DNA from: Franzmannia pantelleriensis
GTDB lineage: Bacteria > Pseudomonadota > Gammaproteobacteria > Pseudomonadales > Halomonadaceae
Length of the DNA: 64,000 nt
Reading direction: 5' to 3'
Assembly: GCF_900102875.1 (NCBI RefSeq)
Contig: NZ_FNGH01000001.1
Location: 152,993-216,992, forward strand
Position numbers and translations under genes: made by a program. Of the stretch, positions 43,865-50,739 are shown piece after piece. Position 1 is the first letter of the stretch. The number at the start of each line of letters is the position of its first letter. The notes beneath the pieces are model-generated. The model was given only the letters and a program-made list of their open reading frames with translations. It ran no database searches and was not told the DNA's origin.

Positions 43865-45250
43865 ATGGAAAATATAATTGACATAGCTTTGTTTTTGTCA
43901 TCAAAACCTGAGGCTCGCGATATAGTGGAGGGGTTGGAAGAAAACCTTGTCCAGGTTAAGTATATCGTGAAGAGTGGCTGCTTGAATGAAGCAGCAGAAG
44001 ACATGGATTTATCGCTAATTGGTGTGGGCGTTGCGCAGCTGCGTAATTCAGATGATCTGGAGGCGTTTGTCAATACGAGTCAGTCGCTGACCAAGAAAAT
44101 GCCGTGGATAGGATTGATAGAACCTTCTGTCATTGAACATGGAGATGCAAGAGGGTTGGTCACCCGAAACTTTTTTGCATTTCATGAAGCGCCGTACAAT
44201 CTTTATGACGTTGCTTGCCTGATACGTCATGCGAAAAAAATGGCCGATATAGAGTATGTAGAGACTGCAGCTGAGTGTTCCGACACGCTGGCCGGCGATG
44301 AGTATGAAATGGTGGGAACAACGGCTTGTATGCGTAAGATGTTCGACACTATTAGGCGAGTCTCGGCTGTTGATGCGCCGGTCTTCATCTGTGGGGAGTC
44401 TGGTACAGGCAAAGAGCTGGCGGCACATGCCATTCACGAGCGCTCACGTCGAGCTGCTGGGCCGTTTGTGGCGGTCAACTGTGGAGCCTTGCCAGCCAAC
44501 CTGGTGCAATCGGAGCTTTTTGGGTATGAAAAGGGTGCCTTTACCGGTGCAAATCAAAGGACGTTGGGCCGCATAGAAAGTGCTAATGGAGGGACGCTTT
44601 TCCTGGATGAAATAGGGGATTTGCCGCTTGATTTGCAAGTCAACTTATTACGCTTTCTTGAAGATCATAGAATTCAGCGAGTGGGTGGTAGAGAAGATAT
44701 AGAGGTGGATGTCAGAGTGCTCGCTGCTACCCATGTCAACCTGGAAAAGGCCGTTGAAGAAGGGCGTTTTCGCGAGGATCTTTATCACCGACTAAATGTT
44801 TTACAAATCAATATCCCCGCATTGCGTGAGCGTGAGGATGATATTGAGGTGCTGGCTAAGTTTTTCTTCGATAAATTCTCGGATGAGAAATCTGCACAGC
44901 TTAAAGGCTTTAGCCTGGAGGCCCTGACGATCATGCGTCAGTATCATTGGCCCGGAAATATCCGGGAACTCATTAATCGTGTCAGGCGCGCAATGGTGAT
45001 GTGCGATAAACGTTTGATAAAAGCATCTGATCTAGGGCTTGATCGACGTACCAGCTGCAGGCAGCGAATGACCTTGGAGCAGGCCCGAGATGCCGCTGAA
45101 TATAACGTGCTGATTTCAGCACTGATGCGTAACAAGAAAAAGGTGAAGAATGCAGCGGATGAACTCGGAATTTCAAGAGTGACACTTTATCGCCTGTTGG
45201 AGAAGCACGGTTTAGGTAAGCATGAAAAGAGCGAGGACGTTGTAAGCTGA
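43865..45250 (+). CDS. VpsR-like sigma-54-dependent transcriptional activator
   Basis: A 461-residue enhancer-binding protein. The N-terminal 140 residues form a degenerate receiver-like domain. The AAA+ domain (about 148-385) has Walker A GESGTGKE (177-184), GAFTGA (224-229), which contacts sigma-54, and Walker B GGTLFLDEIGD (242-252). A Fis-type helix-turn-helix lies at about 427-448. VpsR of Vibrio cholerae has the same build and binds c-di-GMP, but its GAFTGA loop is degenerate and it works with sigma-70. The intact loop here, together with a sigma-54 promoter before fapA, points to true sigma-54 activation. The ATG at 43865 follows AAGGGAAG. Confidence 0.88.
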   Translation: MENIIDIALFLSSKPEARDIVEGLEENLVQVKYIVKSGCLNEAAEDMDLSLIGVGVAQLRNSDDLEAFVNTSQSLTKKMPWIGLIEPSVIEHGDARGLVTRNFFAFHEAPYNLYDVACLIRHAKKMADIEYVETAAECSDTLAGDEYEMVGTTACMRKMFDTIRRVSAVDAPVFICGESGTGKELAAHAIHERSRRAAGPFVAVNCGALPANLVQSELFGYEKGAFTGANQRTLGRIESANGGTLFLDEIGDLPLDLQVNLLRFLEDHRIQRVGGREDIEVDVRVLAATHVNLEKAVEEGRFREDLYHRLNVLQINIPALREREDDIEVLAKFFFDKFSDEKSAQLKGFSLEALTIMRQYHWPGNIRELINRVRRAMVMCDKRLIKASDLGLDRRTSCRQRMTLEQARDAAEYNVLISALMRNKKKVKNAADELGISRVTLYRLLEKHGLGKHEKSEDVVS

Positions 45251-45282
45251 AAAAATTAGGCCATTTACGCTAAATGGCCTAA
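45250..45282. terminator. Bidirectional terminator between the VpsR-like gene and fapF
   Basis: A perfect 12-bp stem TTAGGCCATTTA / TAAATGGCCTAA with the loop CGC lies at 45256-45282. On the minus strand it is followed by six T residues (45255 to 45250), making it a standard rho-independent terminator for the fap operon. On the plus strand it can also end the VpsR-like transcript, though without a T-run. Confidence 0.88.
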
Positions 45283-45306
45283 CATAGCATGTGACGTTGG
45301 CAGCAG

Positions 45307-46395
45307 TCAGAGTTGGAAAGGCATCCGGAAGCTCAATACCAGATCTGGAGCATCATCAGTCAAGCCTACCGAAACATTAGTGATAACGGATGTGTTGTTA
45401 TTCAATCCGTATGTTGCGCCAAAGTTCACCGAACCTGCTGTCGCGTCGCTACCGACGATTGATCGACTCTCGCCGTCCTGGGTTATTCTGGATTTCTGGC
45501 TGTACTGATGGCTATACGACATGGATAGGCTAAAGCGCTCATTCAATGCAAAGGCCGTGCCGAAGCCAAAGCGATAAGAGTCGCCGAGATCAATATCTGC
45601 TGAAACGGTGTCTTCACCGCTTGAGATGTTATCAAAACTGCGCTCAATATTATGCGTATAGCCGACATTGGCAAATACGATCGCCGGGTCGAGTGTTTTC
45701 AGGAAAGAGAAACCGGTCGATACGCCCCATACGCCATTGCCGGTAGGTAGCTCTGTGGGTACCTGCAGATTCCCCTCACTTCCATCTACTACTTCACGTG
45801 TTGGAATTCCATAGGGGTCCTTGCCAGTCGGGGCACGAACCCCCAGATTCCATACGATATCGGGGCGGCTATTGGTCTCTGGCAGCATGCGATAAAACAT
45901 GGTGGCGCTGACATCGCCGATCCCACCTTCGCTGACGGATGTTTCTACGCTATCTTCGGTAGAGCCGTCCGCACCAATGGTCTGGTAGTTGCTGGAGCGA
46001 TAAACATAAGGAAGGTTGAGTTCGAATTCCAAACGATCACTCACGCCGTAGCGCGTGCTTAGATCAAACGTGGTGGTATGCAGTTCTACGGTATCGACGC
46101 TTATATTGCCAAGAAAAATGGCGTCCAACACCAGGAAGCCGCTTAGTGCAAGCTGGCTGCGATCCGAATACGAATAGCTGATGCCCGGCTCGATAGTCAA
46201 CCGATCCGAGAACAGGGCATGCTCTTCCCTCAAGACATTCTGTACGCTCTGGCTGGGTTGGGCCTCGCGGACGACCTCACCCTCTTGTGGCGGGGGACTT
46301 TGGGCGATTGCCGCTGCTGGCAAGGCGGCGAGACTGAGCAAAGTCAGAGAAGCTGCGCCACGGTTGAGTCCAAGCAGAGGGCCTTGTGTCATCAT
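45307..46395 (-). CDS. fapF: FapF-like outer-membrane beta-barrel, amyloid export channel
   Basis: A 362-residue exported barrel. After the signal peptide (ending near AIAQ) comes a short hydrophilic segment, then the barrel from LTIEPGISYSYSDRSQLALSG onward. It includes WNLGVRAPTGKDPYG and ends with an aromatic/hydrophobic C-terminal strand (LSFRMPFQL). The family is often labelled 'phenol degradation MetA pathway' or 'transporter'. In Pseudomonas, FapF is a barrel that secretes the amyloid subunits. It is the last of six genes in fap order. It is shorter than Pseudomonas FapF, mainly in the N-terminal coiled-coil part. The ATG at 46395 fits the AGGGGA site better than that at 46401. Confidence 0.8.
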   Translation of the reverse strand: MMTQGPLLGLNRGAASLTLLSLAALPAAAIAQSPPPQEGEVVREAQPSQSVQNVLREEHALFSDRLTIEPGISYSYSDRSQLALSGFLVLDAIFLGNISVDTVELHTTTFDLSTRYGVSDRLEFELNLPYVYRSSNYQTIGADGSTEDSVETSVSEGGIGDVSATMFYRMLPETNSRPDIVWNLGVRAPTGKDPYGIPTREVVDGSEGNLQVPTELPTGNGVWGVSTGFSFLKTLDPAIVFANVGYTHNIERSFDNISSGEDTVSADIDLGDSYRFGFGTAFALNERFSLSMSYSHQYSQKSRITQDGESRSIVGSDATAGSVNFGATYGLNNNTSVITNVSVGLTDDAPDLVLSFRMPFQL

Positions 46396-46468
46396 TATCA
46401 TTCCCCTAAATGAGATACGTTCCTGATTTTTCCCTTGATATACCGTCAGCAGTGAATGTCATGCTCTT

Positions 46469-46490
46469 CTGCTACGGCTGAGCGTAGCAG
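46469..46490 (-). other. Hairpin in the fapE-fapF gap
   Basis: An 8-bp stem CTGCTACG / CGTAGCAG with a 6-nt loop. It lies between the terminator-like hairpin at 46522-46540 and the fapF start, and may shape the 5' end of fapF mRNA. Confidence 0.4.
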
Positions 46491-46511
46491 CATGATAGCC
46501 ACTTTACACCC

Positions 46512-46540
46512 GAAAAAGAAAAGGCCGATGCAATCGGCCT
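46512..46540 (-). terminator. Terminator-like attenuator between fapE and fapF
   Basis: An 8-bp perfect stem AGGCCGAT / ATCGGCCT (46522-46540) with the loop GCA. On the minus strand it is followed by TTTTCTTTTT. It has the form of a rho-independent terminator placed inside the operon. It should lower fapF expression relative to the subunit genes. Confidence 0.72.
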
Positions 46541-46575
46541 GTATGGAAAAACCATTATGACAGGTGAGTTTTTGA

Positions 46576-47379
46576 TCACAGCCCTCCCAGATCTCTGGTG
46601 GATTCAATCATACGCTTTACCGCTTGGTTAGATACACCACCGCTGTCACGTGCGATCTGTAGATGCATGCGGGTAAGGTTGTGCACTTGCTGGTGGTCAC
46701 TGGTGAGTTGCACCGACTGGTGCAGCCCCTGGCGGGCGCGGATCGCCTGATTGACACTACCCTGGTTGGGTATTGTCATGCTCATACCCAGCCCATTGGC
46801 GTCGCGGGTGATGGAGACCATGCTACCTGCATCGGTTTCAAGGTGGCCTTGGCCGTTGCCGCCACTGGCTTGGCTAGTGGGACGACGGGTCGAGACGTCG
46901 AACTGGAAGTCGTTTCCGGCTACATTGAAATCGCCGCCTGCCTGAATGACCTGCATGACGCCCTTGCTGCTTCCCATGTCCATGGTGGTTATCACCGAGC
47001 CGTTTCCCTGATGACCATTGGCAGCTGCGAGTGCTTCACTGCTGGTCGAGGTAATGTGTGGGGTAAAGCTCGCCTTGGGCGTCTTAGCGCTGAAGTCCAG
47101 TTGGAGATTGGCGCTGGCGTGTAGCGATTCGCCGGATGGCGTCTGCCAGGCTGTTGACATTTCGACGCCAAAGAAGAGCACCTTGTTGCCATCCACGAAG
47201 CGCCCGCGCAGGCCCGCCAGTTCATTATCGTCCAGTTGTCGCGACTGCTGATAGACAGCGGCATCATAGTCAGTCGCAGACGTCGATGCCTGGACCGTCT
47301 CCCCGTAGGCTATGGTGAATAAGAAAGCCGACCCAGCTATGGCCAGCCATCCTTTGTGTATATTCCCCTTGAGTATCAT
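46576..47379 (-). CDS. fapE: FapE-like secreted protein
   Basis: A 267-residue exported protein with an N-terminal signal segment (about 10-32). Early in the mature part stands the motif LDDNELAGLRGRF (49-61), then VLFFGVEMSTAW. The rest is Ser/Gly/Gln/Asn-rich without repeats. No catalytic site is seen. Its place, fifth in the operon between the C39 peptidase and the barrel, and its size match FapE, a minor component of Pseudomonas amyloid fibres. The ELxxLRGRF motif is shared with the first gene of the operon. Confidence 0.72.
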   Translation of the reverse strand: MILKGNIHKGWLAIAGSAFLFTIAYGETVQASTSATDYDAAVYQQSRQLDDNELAGLRGRFVDGNKVLFFGVEMSTAWQTPSGESLHASANLQLDFSAKTPKASFTPHITSTSSEALAAANGHQGNGSVITTMDMGSSKGVMQVIQAGGDFNVAGNDFQFDVSTRRPTSQASGGNGQGHLETDAGSMVSITRDANGLGMSMTIPNQGSVNQAIRARQGLHQSVQLTSDHQQVHNLTRMHLQIARDSGGVSNQAVKRMIESTRDLGGL

Positions 47380-47409
47380 TGTCTTGTCCTCATGGAGGAG
47401 TCTTATATG

Positions 47410-48111
47410 CTAGAAAACTTCGGAGTGTCTAAAACCAAAGTCGAGGAGTTGCTGTTTAGGTACTGGCGAGAAAACATCGGTGAGGCGGTGCGCGGTCAAG
47501 GGTTGTCTCGGGTTGAGTAACACCGTTGAAGGGTCGAAGCCATCACCTACGACTGCAAAAATGATATTGTTCCACGATTTTGAGAAATCCTCACGTGACA
47601 TCACCTTATTGCCCAGTGCAGGATCACCAATATAGACTCTGTCGCCACGCGCCTTTTTCATTACGACAAAGTGCTGATATCCGTCCAGATCGAGTAGTAC
47701 GATAACCGGGATGGAGACTTCGTCCAGGTCATCATCGCTTATTTCATAGCCTCGACCACGTAAGCCTAGTGTTTCGACATAGTTGCGAAGATCCAGCAGT
47801 GAAAAACCAAGATTTCTCACCGTGTCAGGGTCGGCGACTTCAAGCATGCCCTCGAGGATGGTTTCCTCAGTGACATCACTCCAGCCATAGGCATATTTAA
47901 GAATTGTCCCAATGGAGGCCGCGCCGCATGAAAAATCTGTCTGCTGTTCAATCAGGTTTTCGAAGCGTCGCTCACGGATCGATTGGACTTCTTTTTTAAT
48001 CATGGTGCCAGGCACGACGTTGCCAAACCGTGCTGGGGCTGCAAAAGAGATAGCTGGCTGGTAGATAATAAGCAGTGCCGCTACTGCTACTGTAAGGCTG
48101 ACCAGGCGCAT
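47410..48111 (-). CDS. fapD: FapD-like C39 family cysteine peptidase
   Basis: A 233-residue exported C39-type (bacteriocin-processing) peptidase domain without the ABC transporter part. The signal peptide ends near SFA. Catalytic residues: Gln57 (oxyanion hole), Cys62 in TDFSCGAAS, His147 in GYQHFVV and Asp163 in IGDP. All are intact. In Pseudomonas, FapD is the fourth gene of the fap operon and is needed for fibre biogenesis. Here too it follows the large repeat-protein gene. It may cut amyloid subunits or the FapA/FapE-like proteins in the periplasm. Confidence 0.87.
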   Translation of the reverse strand: MRLVSLTVAVAALLIIYQPAISFAAPARFGNVVPGTMIKKEVQSIRERRFENLIEQQTDFSCGAASIGTILKYAYGWSDVTEETILEGMLEVADPDTVRNLGFSLLDLRNYVETLGLRGRGYEISDDDLDEVSIPVIVLLDLDGYQHFVVMKKARGDRVYIGDPALGNKVMSREDFSKSWNNIIFAVVGDGFDPSTVLLNPRQPLTAHRLTDVFSPVPKQQLLDFGFRHSEVF

Positions 48112-48130
48112 AAATATCCCCTCGCTGAGT

Positions 48131-48156
48131 GGAGCCCGGCCCTGAGGCCGGGTTCC
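48131..48156 (-). other. Intercistronic hairpin between fapC and fapD
   Basis: An 11-bp stem with one G-T pair (GGAGCCCGGCC / GGCCGGGTTCC, loop CTGA) lies in the 67-bp gap. No T-run follows on the minus strand, so it more likely protects the 3' end of fapC mRNA or partly attenuates, favouring the major subunit. Confidence 0.6.
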
Positions 48157-48178
48157 ATCATCACGCTGTGCCTAATTA

Positions 48179-49072
48179 TTATTTTGAGGCAGGGCGAGAT
48201 GAGTGAGCGACTGACAGGGTGTTGCGTTGCATGTTGCCAGTGCCTGCAGCCACGTTAGCCCCGATATTACCTGAGGCGCCTTGCAGAGTGTTGCCACTCA
48301 TTGAAGCATCGTTATTCGTCACCTGAACGAATCCGCCGACGCAGCCATAGAAACCGCAGGTGGGGGCAACGGCATAGAGGTCGTTATCTGTCACGTTGTT
48401 ATACGACGCTTGTACGCCACCGGTGGTGGCATTGGAGCTGCCGTTTTTACCCACCGCAGCGGCAAAGCTGTTCTGCTGGGTGTTGCCCACACCCGCGGCT
48501 ACGTTGACACCGATGTTGCCGCTTGCATTCGCCAGCGAGTTACCGCCCATGGAGGCATCGTTCTGGGTGCCGATATTGTTGGTATTGTTGTTGGAAGAAG
48601 ATTGGAAGCTGTAGTTATCAGCCTTGGCAAATACCATCTTCGCATCGGAACTGGCCAGTGCTGCATCGTTGGCCTGCTGGTTATTGTCGCCGGCGGCCAC
48701 GTTGGCACCAATGTTGCCTTGGGCGTCGCGCAATACGTTGTCCCCAATTGCGGCATCGTTATTGGTCTTGGTGTTGTTGACCTCGTTGTTATCATTCAAT
48801 TGTTTGCTGTCGATTACGGCGCCGGTGTAGTAGCGATCATAGGTTCTGACCGTTCCTTTCACATCGACGTCCAGGCGGTAGTCGGCATCATAGCTCAGGC
48901 TGACATCGATATCGTTATCAACAGTAGAGTCAATCGAGCTATTGGTCTCGAAAGAGTTCCCTTCAGGCTCTTGAGGGGCAGGAGGCCAGTTAAAGGCAAG
49001 GGCTGCGCTGGAGCCGAGCATAGCAGAAAGTGCAACCGCCATAGCCAGAGGTGCTTTGTTGAACGTTTTCAT
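48179..49072 (-). CDS. fapC: FapC-like amyloid subunit with three imperfect repeats
   Basis: A 297-residue exported protein. The signal peptide ends near AALA-FNW (about 26). Three repeats of about 36 residues occur at about 105-139, 171-207 and 254-288. Each reads NDA(A/S)xxxNxLxxAxGNIGxNVAAGxxNxQxN. They are joined by linkers of about 31 and 46 residues. The protein is rich in Asn, Ala, Gly and Gln, and Cys239 and Cys244 lie in the second linker. Three repeats with variable linkers are the hallmark of FapC, the major fibre protein of Pseudomonas functional amyloid. The position (third gene) also agrees. Confidence 0.85.
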   Translation of the reverse strand: MKTFNKAPLAMAVALSAMLGSSAALAFNWPPAPQEPEGNSFETNSSIDSTVDNDIDVSLSYDADYRLDVDVKGTVRTYDRYYTGAVIDSKQLNDNNEVNNTKTNNDAAIGDNVLRDAQGNIGANVAAGDNNQQANDAALASSDAKMVFAKADNYSFQSSSNNNTNNIGTQNDASMGGNSLANASGNIGVNVAAGVGNTQQNSFAAAVGKNGSSNATTGGVQASYNNVTDNDLYAVAPTCGFYGCVGGFVQVTNNDASMSGNTLQGASGNIGANVAAGTGNMQRNTLSVAHSSRPASK

Positions 49073-49125
49073 GGTATTTCTCCTGAATGAACCGGATCAT
49101 ACTGTTTGTCATTGAACGCTGCGGC

Positions 49126-49833
49126 TTAGTCGAGCGACATGCGCATACCGACATTATTGCTCGTCGCGTTTCCCCTTCCTGCCGACTGGTTGACCTGGAC
49201 TACCCCCCGACTACCGCTTAGCGCCTGGCCTTCAATGCCGACTTGGCGCTGCGATGTCGATGAGCTTTCCTGATCCCCCGTCGGTTCCTGCTGGCCGGAC
49301 ACCACCTGACTCATGTTGTCGTTGGTCAAGGTGCTGCCACGGATGCCCAGAGCCACACTCAACGTATTGCTCTGCGCATTCTGTATCCCTGCCGCCTGGT
49401 TGACCGACACCCATCCGCTGGCATTATTCAATGCATTGCCGGAAATGGTGGCGGTGGCCTTGTCTGGCGACAGGGAACTGTTCGAAATTACACGTTGTAC
49501 GACGATGTTCTCGGCGACGGCATGTTTGCCGACTGCGATGGCACCGGAATTGCTCTGCAAATTGCTATCGCCAGCAGCGATGTTGATATTGATGGCGCCA
49601 CTGACATTACTCAGCGCGTTACCGCTTATCATTGATGCCGCACGATAACTGCTGAATATGGAATGCTGATGCTGCATATCGGGACTCTCAACCTGCTGGG
49701 CAAAGGCCGTACTGCTTGATAAAGCCATTACCAGCGCTGCGATTGCCATTGCTGGAACGAAAGCCCCTTGACCAGCCTGCCCCTTATCACGCTTGCACCA
49801 GTTTTCTTGTTGATGAGCCTTCATGTTCATCAT
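49126..49833 (-). CDS. fapB: FapB-like amyloid nucleator with three repeats
   Basis: A 235-residue exported protein. The signal segment ends near STAFA (about 45), after a basic leader. Three imperfect repeats occur at about 66-100, 126-161 and 198-231, each of the form ISGNALxNxSGxxxxNxAAGxxNxQSN. They are the same type as in the next gene but with short linkers. In the Pseudomonas system FapB is the minor, nucleating subunit, similar to FapC but smaller. Its ATG overlaps the last base of the fapA stop, giving tight coupling. Upstream ATGs at codons 1, 2 and 4 leave the exact start open. Confidence 0.8.
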   Translation of the reverse strand: MMNMKAHQQENWCKRDKGQAGQGAFVPAMAIAALVMALSSSTAFAQQVESPDMQHQHSIFSSYRAASMISGNALSNVSGAININIAAGDSNLQSNSGAIAVGKHAVAENIVVQRVISNSSLSPDKATATISGNALNNASGWVSVNQAAGIQNAQSNTLSVALGIRGSTLTNDNMSQVVSGQQEPTGDQESSSTSQRQVGIEGQALSGSRGVVQVNQSAGRGNATSNNVGMRMSLD

Positions 49834-50276
49834 TACTTGCTCCGGCTGGTGGTCATGGTTTGACGCTGCTGATTTTGTTGACCCACCGAGCGTTGCTGAC
49901 CATTGGGTCCCGTTGTTCCTTTGGCTCCCGGTCGTTCATCCCAAAGAATGACGCCATCGCTTTCCACGCTGCGAATATCACTGCTTACCGCGAAGCGACC
50001 ACGAATCTGCTCGAGTTGCCCATCGCTGATCGGGGCTATACGCAGTCCTTCATCAAAGGCTTCCAGCTGCGTCCCGCTGGTGACAGTCACCTCTTGCATC
50101 ACGTCCAGGTGATTACGCGGATCACCGTTAGCGGCGAGTGGAGCCAGGCCCTGCAGCGCGACGAGTAGTGCCGCGGCGGTTACAAGCAGCGTTGGCTTTG
50201 CGGCAAAGCCACATATGCTGTGTGCCCAAGGGCTAAGGGCGAGTGCCTGGCTGTACTGTGACTGTGCTGTTGTCAT
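49833..50276 (-). CDS. fapA: FapA-like small exported protein
   Basis: A 147-residue protein with a hydrophobic export segment at about 28-48. It carries the motif ISDGQLEQIRGRF at 83-95, the counterpart of LDDNELAGLRGRF in the FapE-like protein. The tail is rich in Gln, Gly and Ser. It is the first gene of the operon, as fapA is in Pseudomonas, where it controls fibre composition. Assignment rests on position, size and export signal, as sequence conservation in FapA is low. A sigma-54 promoter lies about 60 bp upstream. Confidence 0.65.
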   Translation of the reverse strand: MTTAQSQYSQALALSPWAHSICGFAAKPTLLVTAAALLVALQGLAPLAANGDPRNHLDVMQEVTVTSGTQLEAFDEGLRIAPISDGQLEQIRGRFAVSSDIRSVESDGVILWDERPGAKGTTGPNGQQRSVGQQNQQRQTMTTSRSK

Positions 50277-50336
50277 GTCCGTTACTCGCTGGCAATCGGT
50301 GACGCTGCGTTTTATCTTTCTTTCGCTATAGATATA

Positions 50337-50351
50337 GCAATCGCCATGCCA
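50337..50351 (-). promoter_or_regulatory. Sigma-54 (-24/-12) promoter of the fap operon
   Basis: Read on the minus strand, TGGCATGGCGATTGC matches the consensus TGGCAC-G-N4-TTGC in all but one defined position, with correct GG-to-GC spacing. Transcription would start near 50326, about 50 nt before the fapA ATG. The VpsR-like activator encoded at the other end of the operon has the GAFTGA loop needed to work with sigma-54. Confidence 0.82.
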
Positions 50352-50392
50352 ACTTTTATGTTGTTGTTTTTAAAAGAGATTTTGTTTTTTGC

Positions 50393-50411
50393 GTAACATC
50401 ATTGTGTAACA
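50393..50411. promoter_or_regulatory. GTAACA direct repeats upstream of the fap promoter
   Basis: Two copies of GTAACA, 13 bp apart (50393-50398, 50406-50411), lie about 45-60 bp upstream of the -24 element. A third copy is at 50519-50524. The distances suit activator sites for a sigma-54 enhancer-binding protein, but no binding motif is known for this regulator. Confidence 0.35.
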
Positions 50412-50739
50412 GATAAGATACAAAGTCTGGAGAGCGTGGCGCTGCAACTGTGTACTCAAGGGCTGTAGGGCCTATGGCAAGCCGGAATGGTGTTTTGTGC
50501 TCAAAGTGTTAATTATTGGTAACAAAATGTGTTTTTGGGCGGGCAATGAAATTTTAACTTATTGATTTTGTGTGATTATATGGCGTGTGTTGCAGTGTCC
50601 AGGGACATTCGCCTGGATCAACTCTCTGTTGAGATCGACGTGTCTCGCCCTTGGCAGTGCGCCACTTGGAAGGTGTTTGTCGCTATACTATGGCGCGCAA
50701 TCGCCTGGCGATATTCATTCATTAGCCCAAGGTTCGCCC

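Larger units (their letters stand above)
50277..50739. other. 463-bp divergent control region of fapA and pyrC
   Basis: This non-coding stretch separates fapA (minus) and pyrC (plus). The part near fapA is AT-rich and holds the sigma-54 promoter and GTAACA repeats listed separately. The part near pyrC (50570-50739) has higher G+C and contains an open frame reading into pyrC, which I treat as untranslated leader. Confidence 0.6.

Noticed and set aside
45307-46395. Interpreting the barrel as an aromatic-degradation (phenol MetA) protein
   Set aside because: No aromatic catabolism genes are nearby and it is the last gene of a fap-ordered operon, so FapF is the better reading.
48209-48760. Repeats in the FapC-like gene as a possible CRISPR or DNA-level tandem array
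   Set aside because: The repeats are imperfect, in frame, separated by coding linkers of differing length, and conserved at protein level only.
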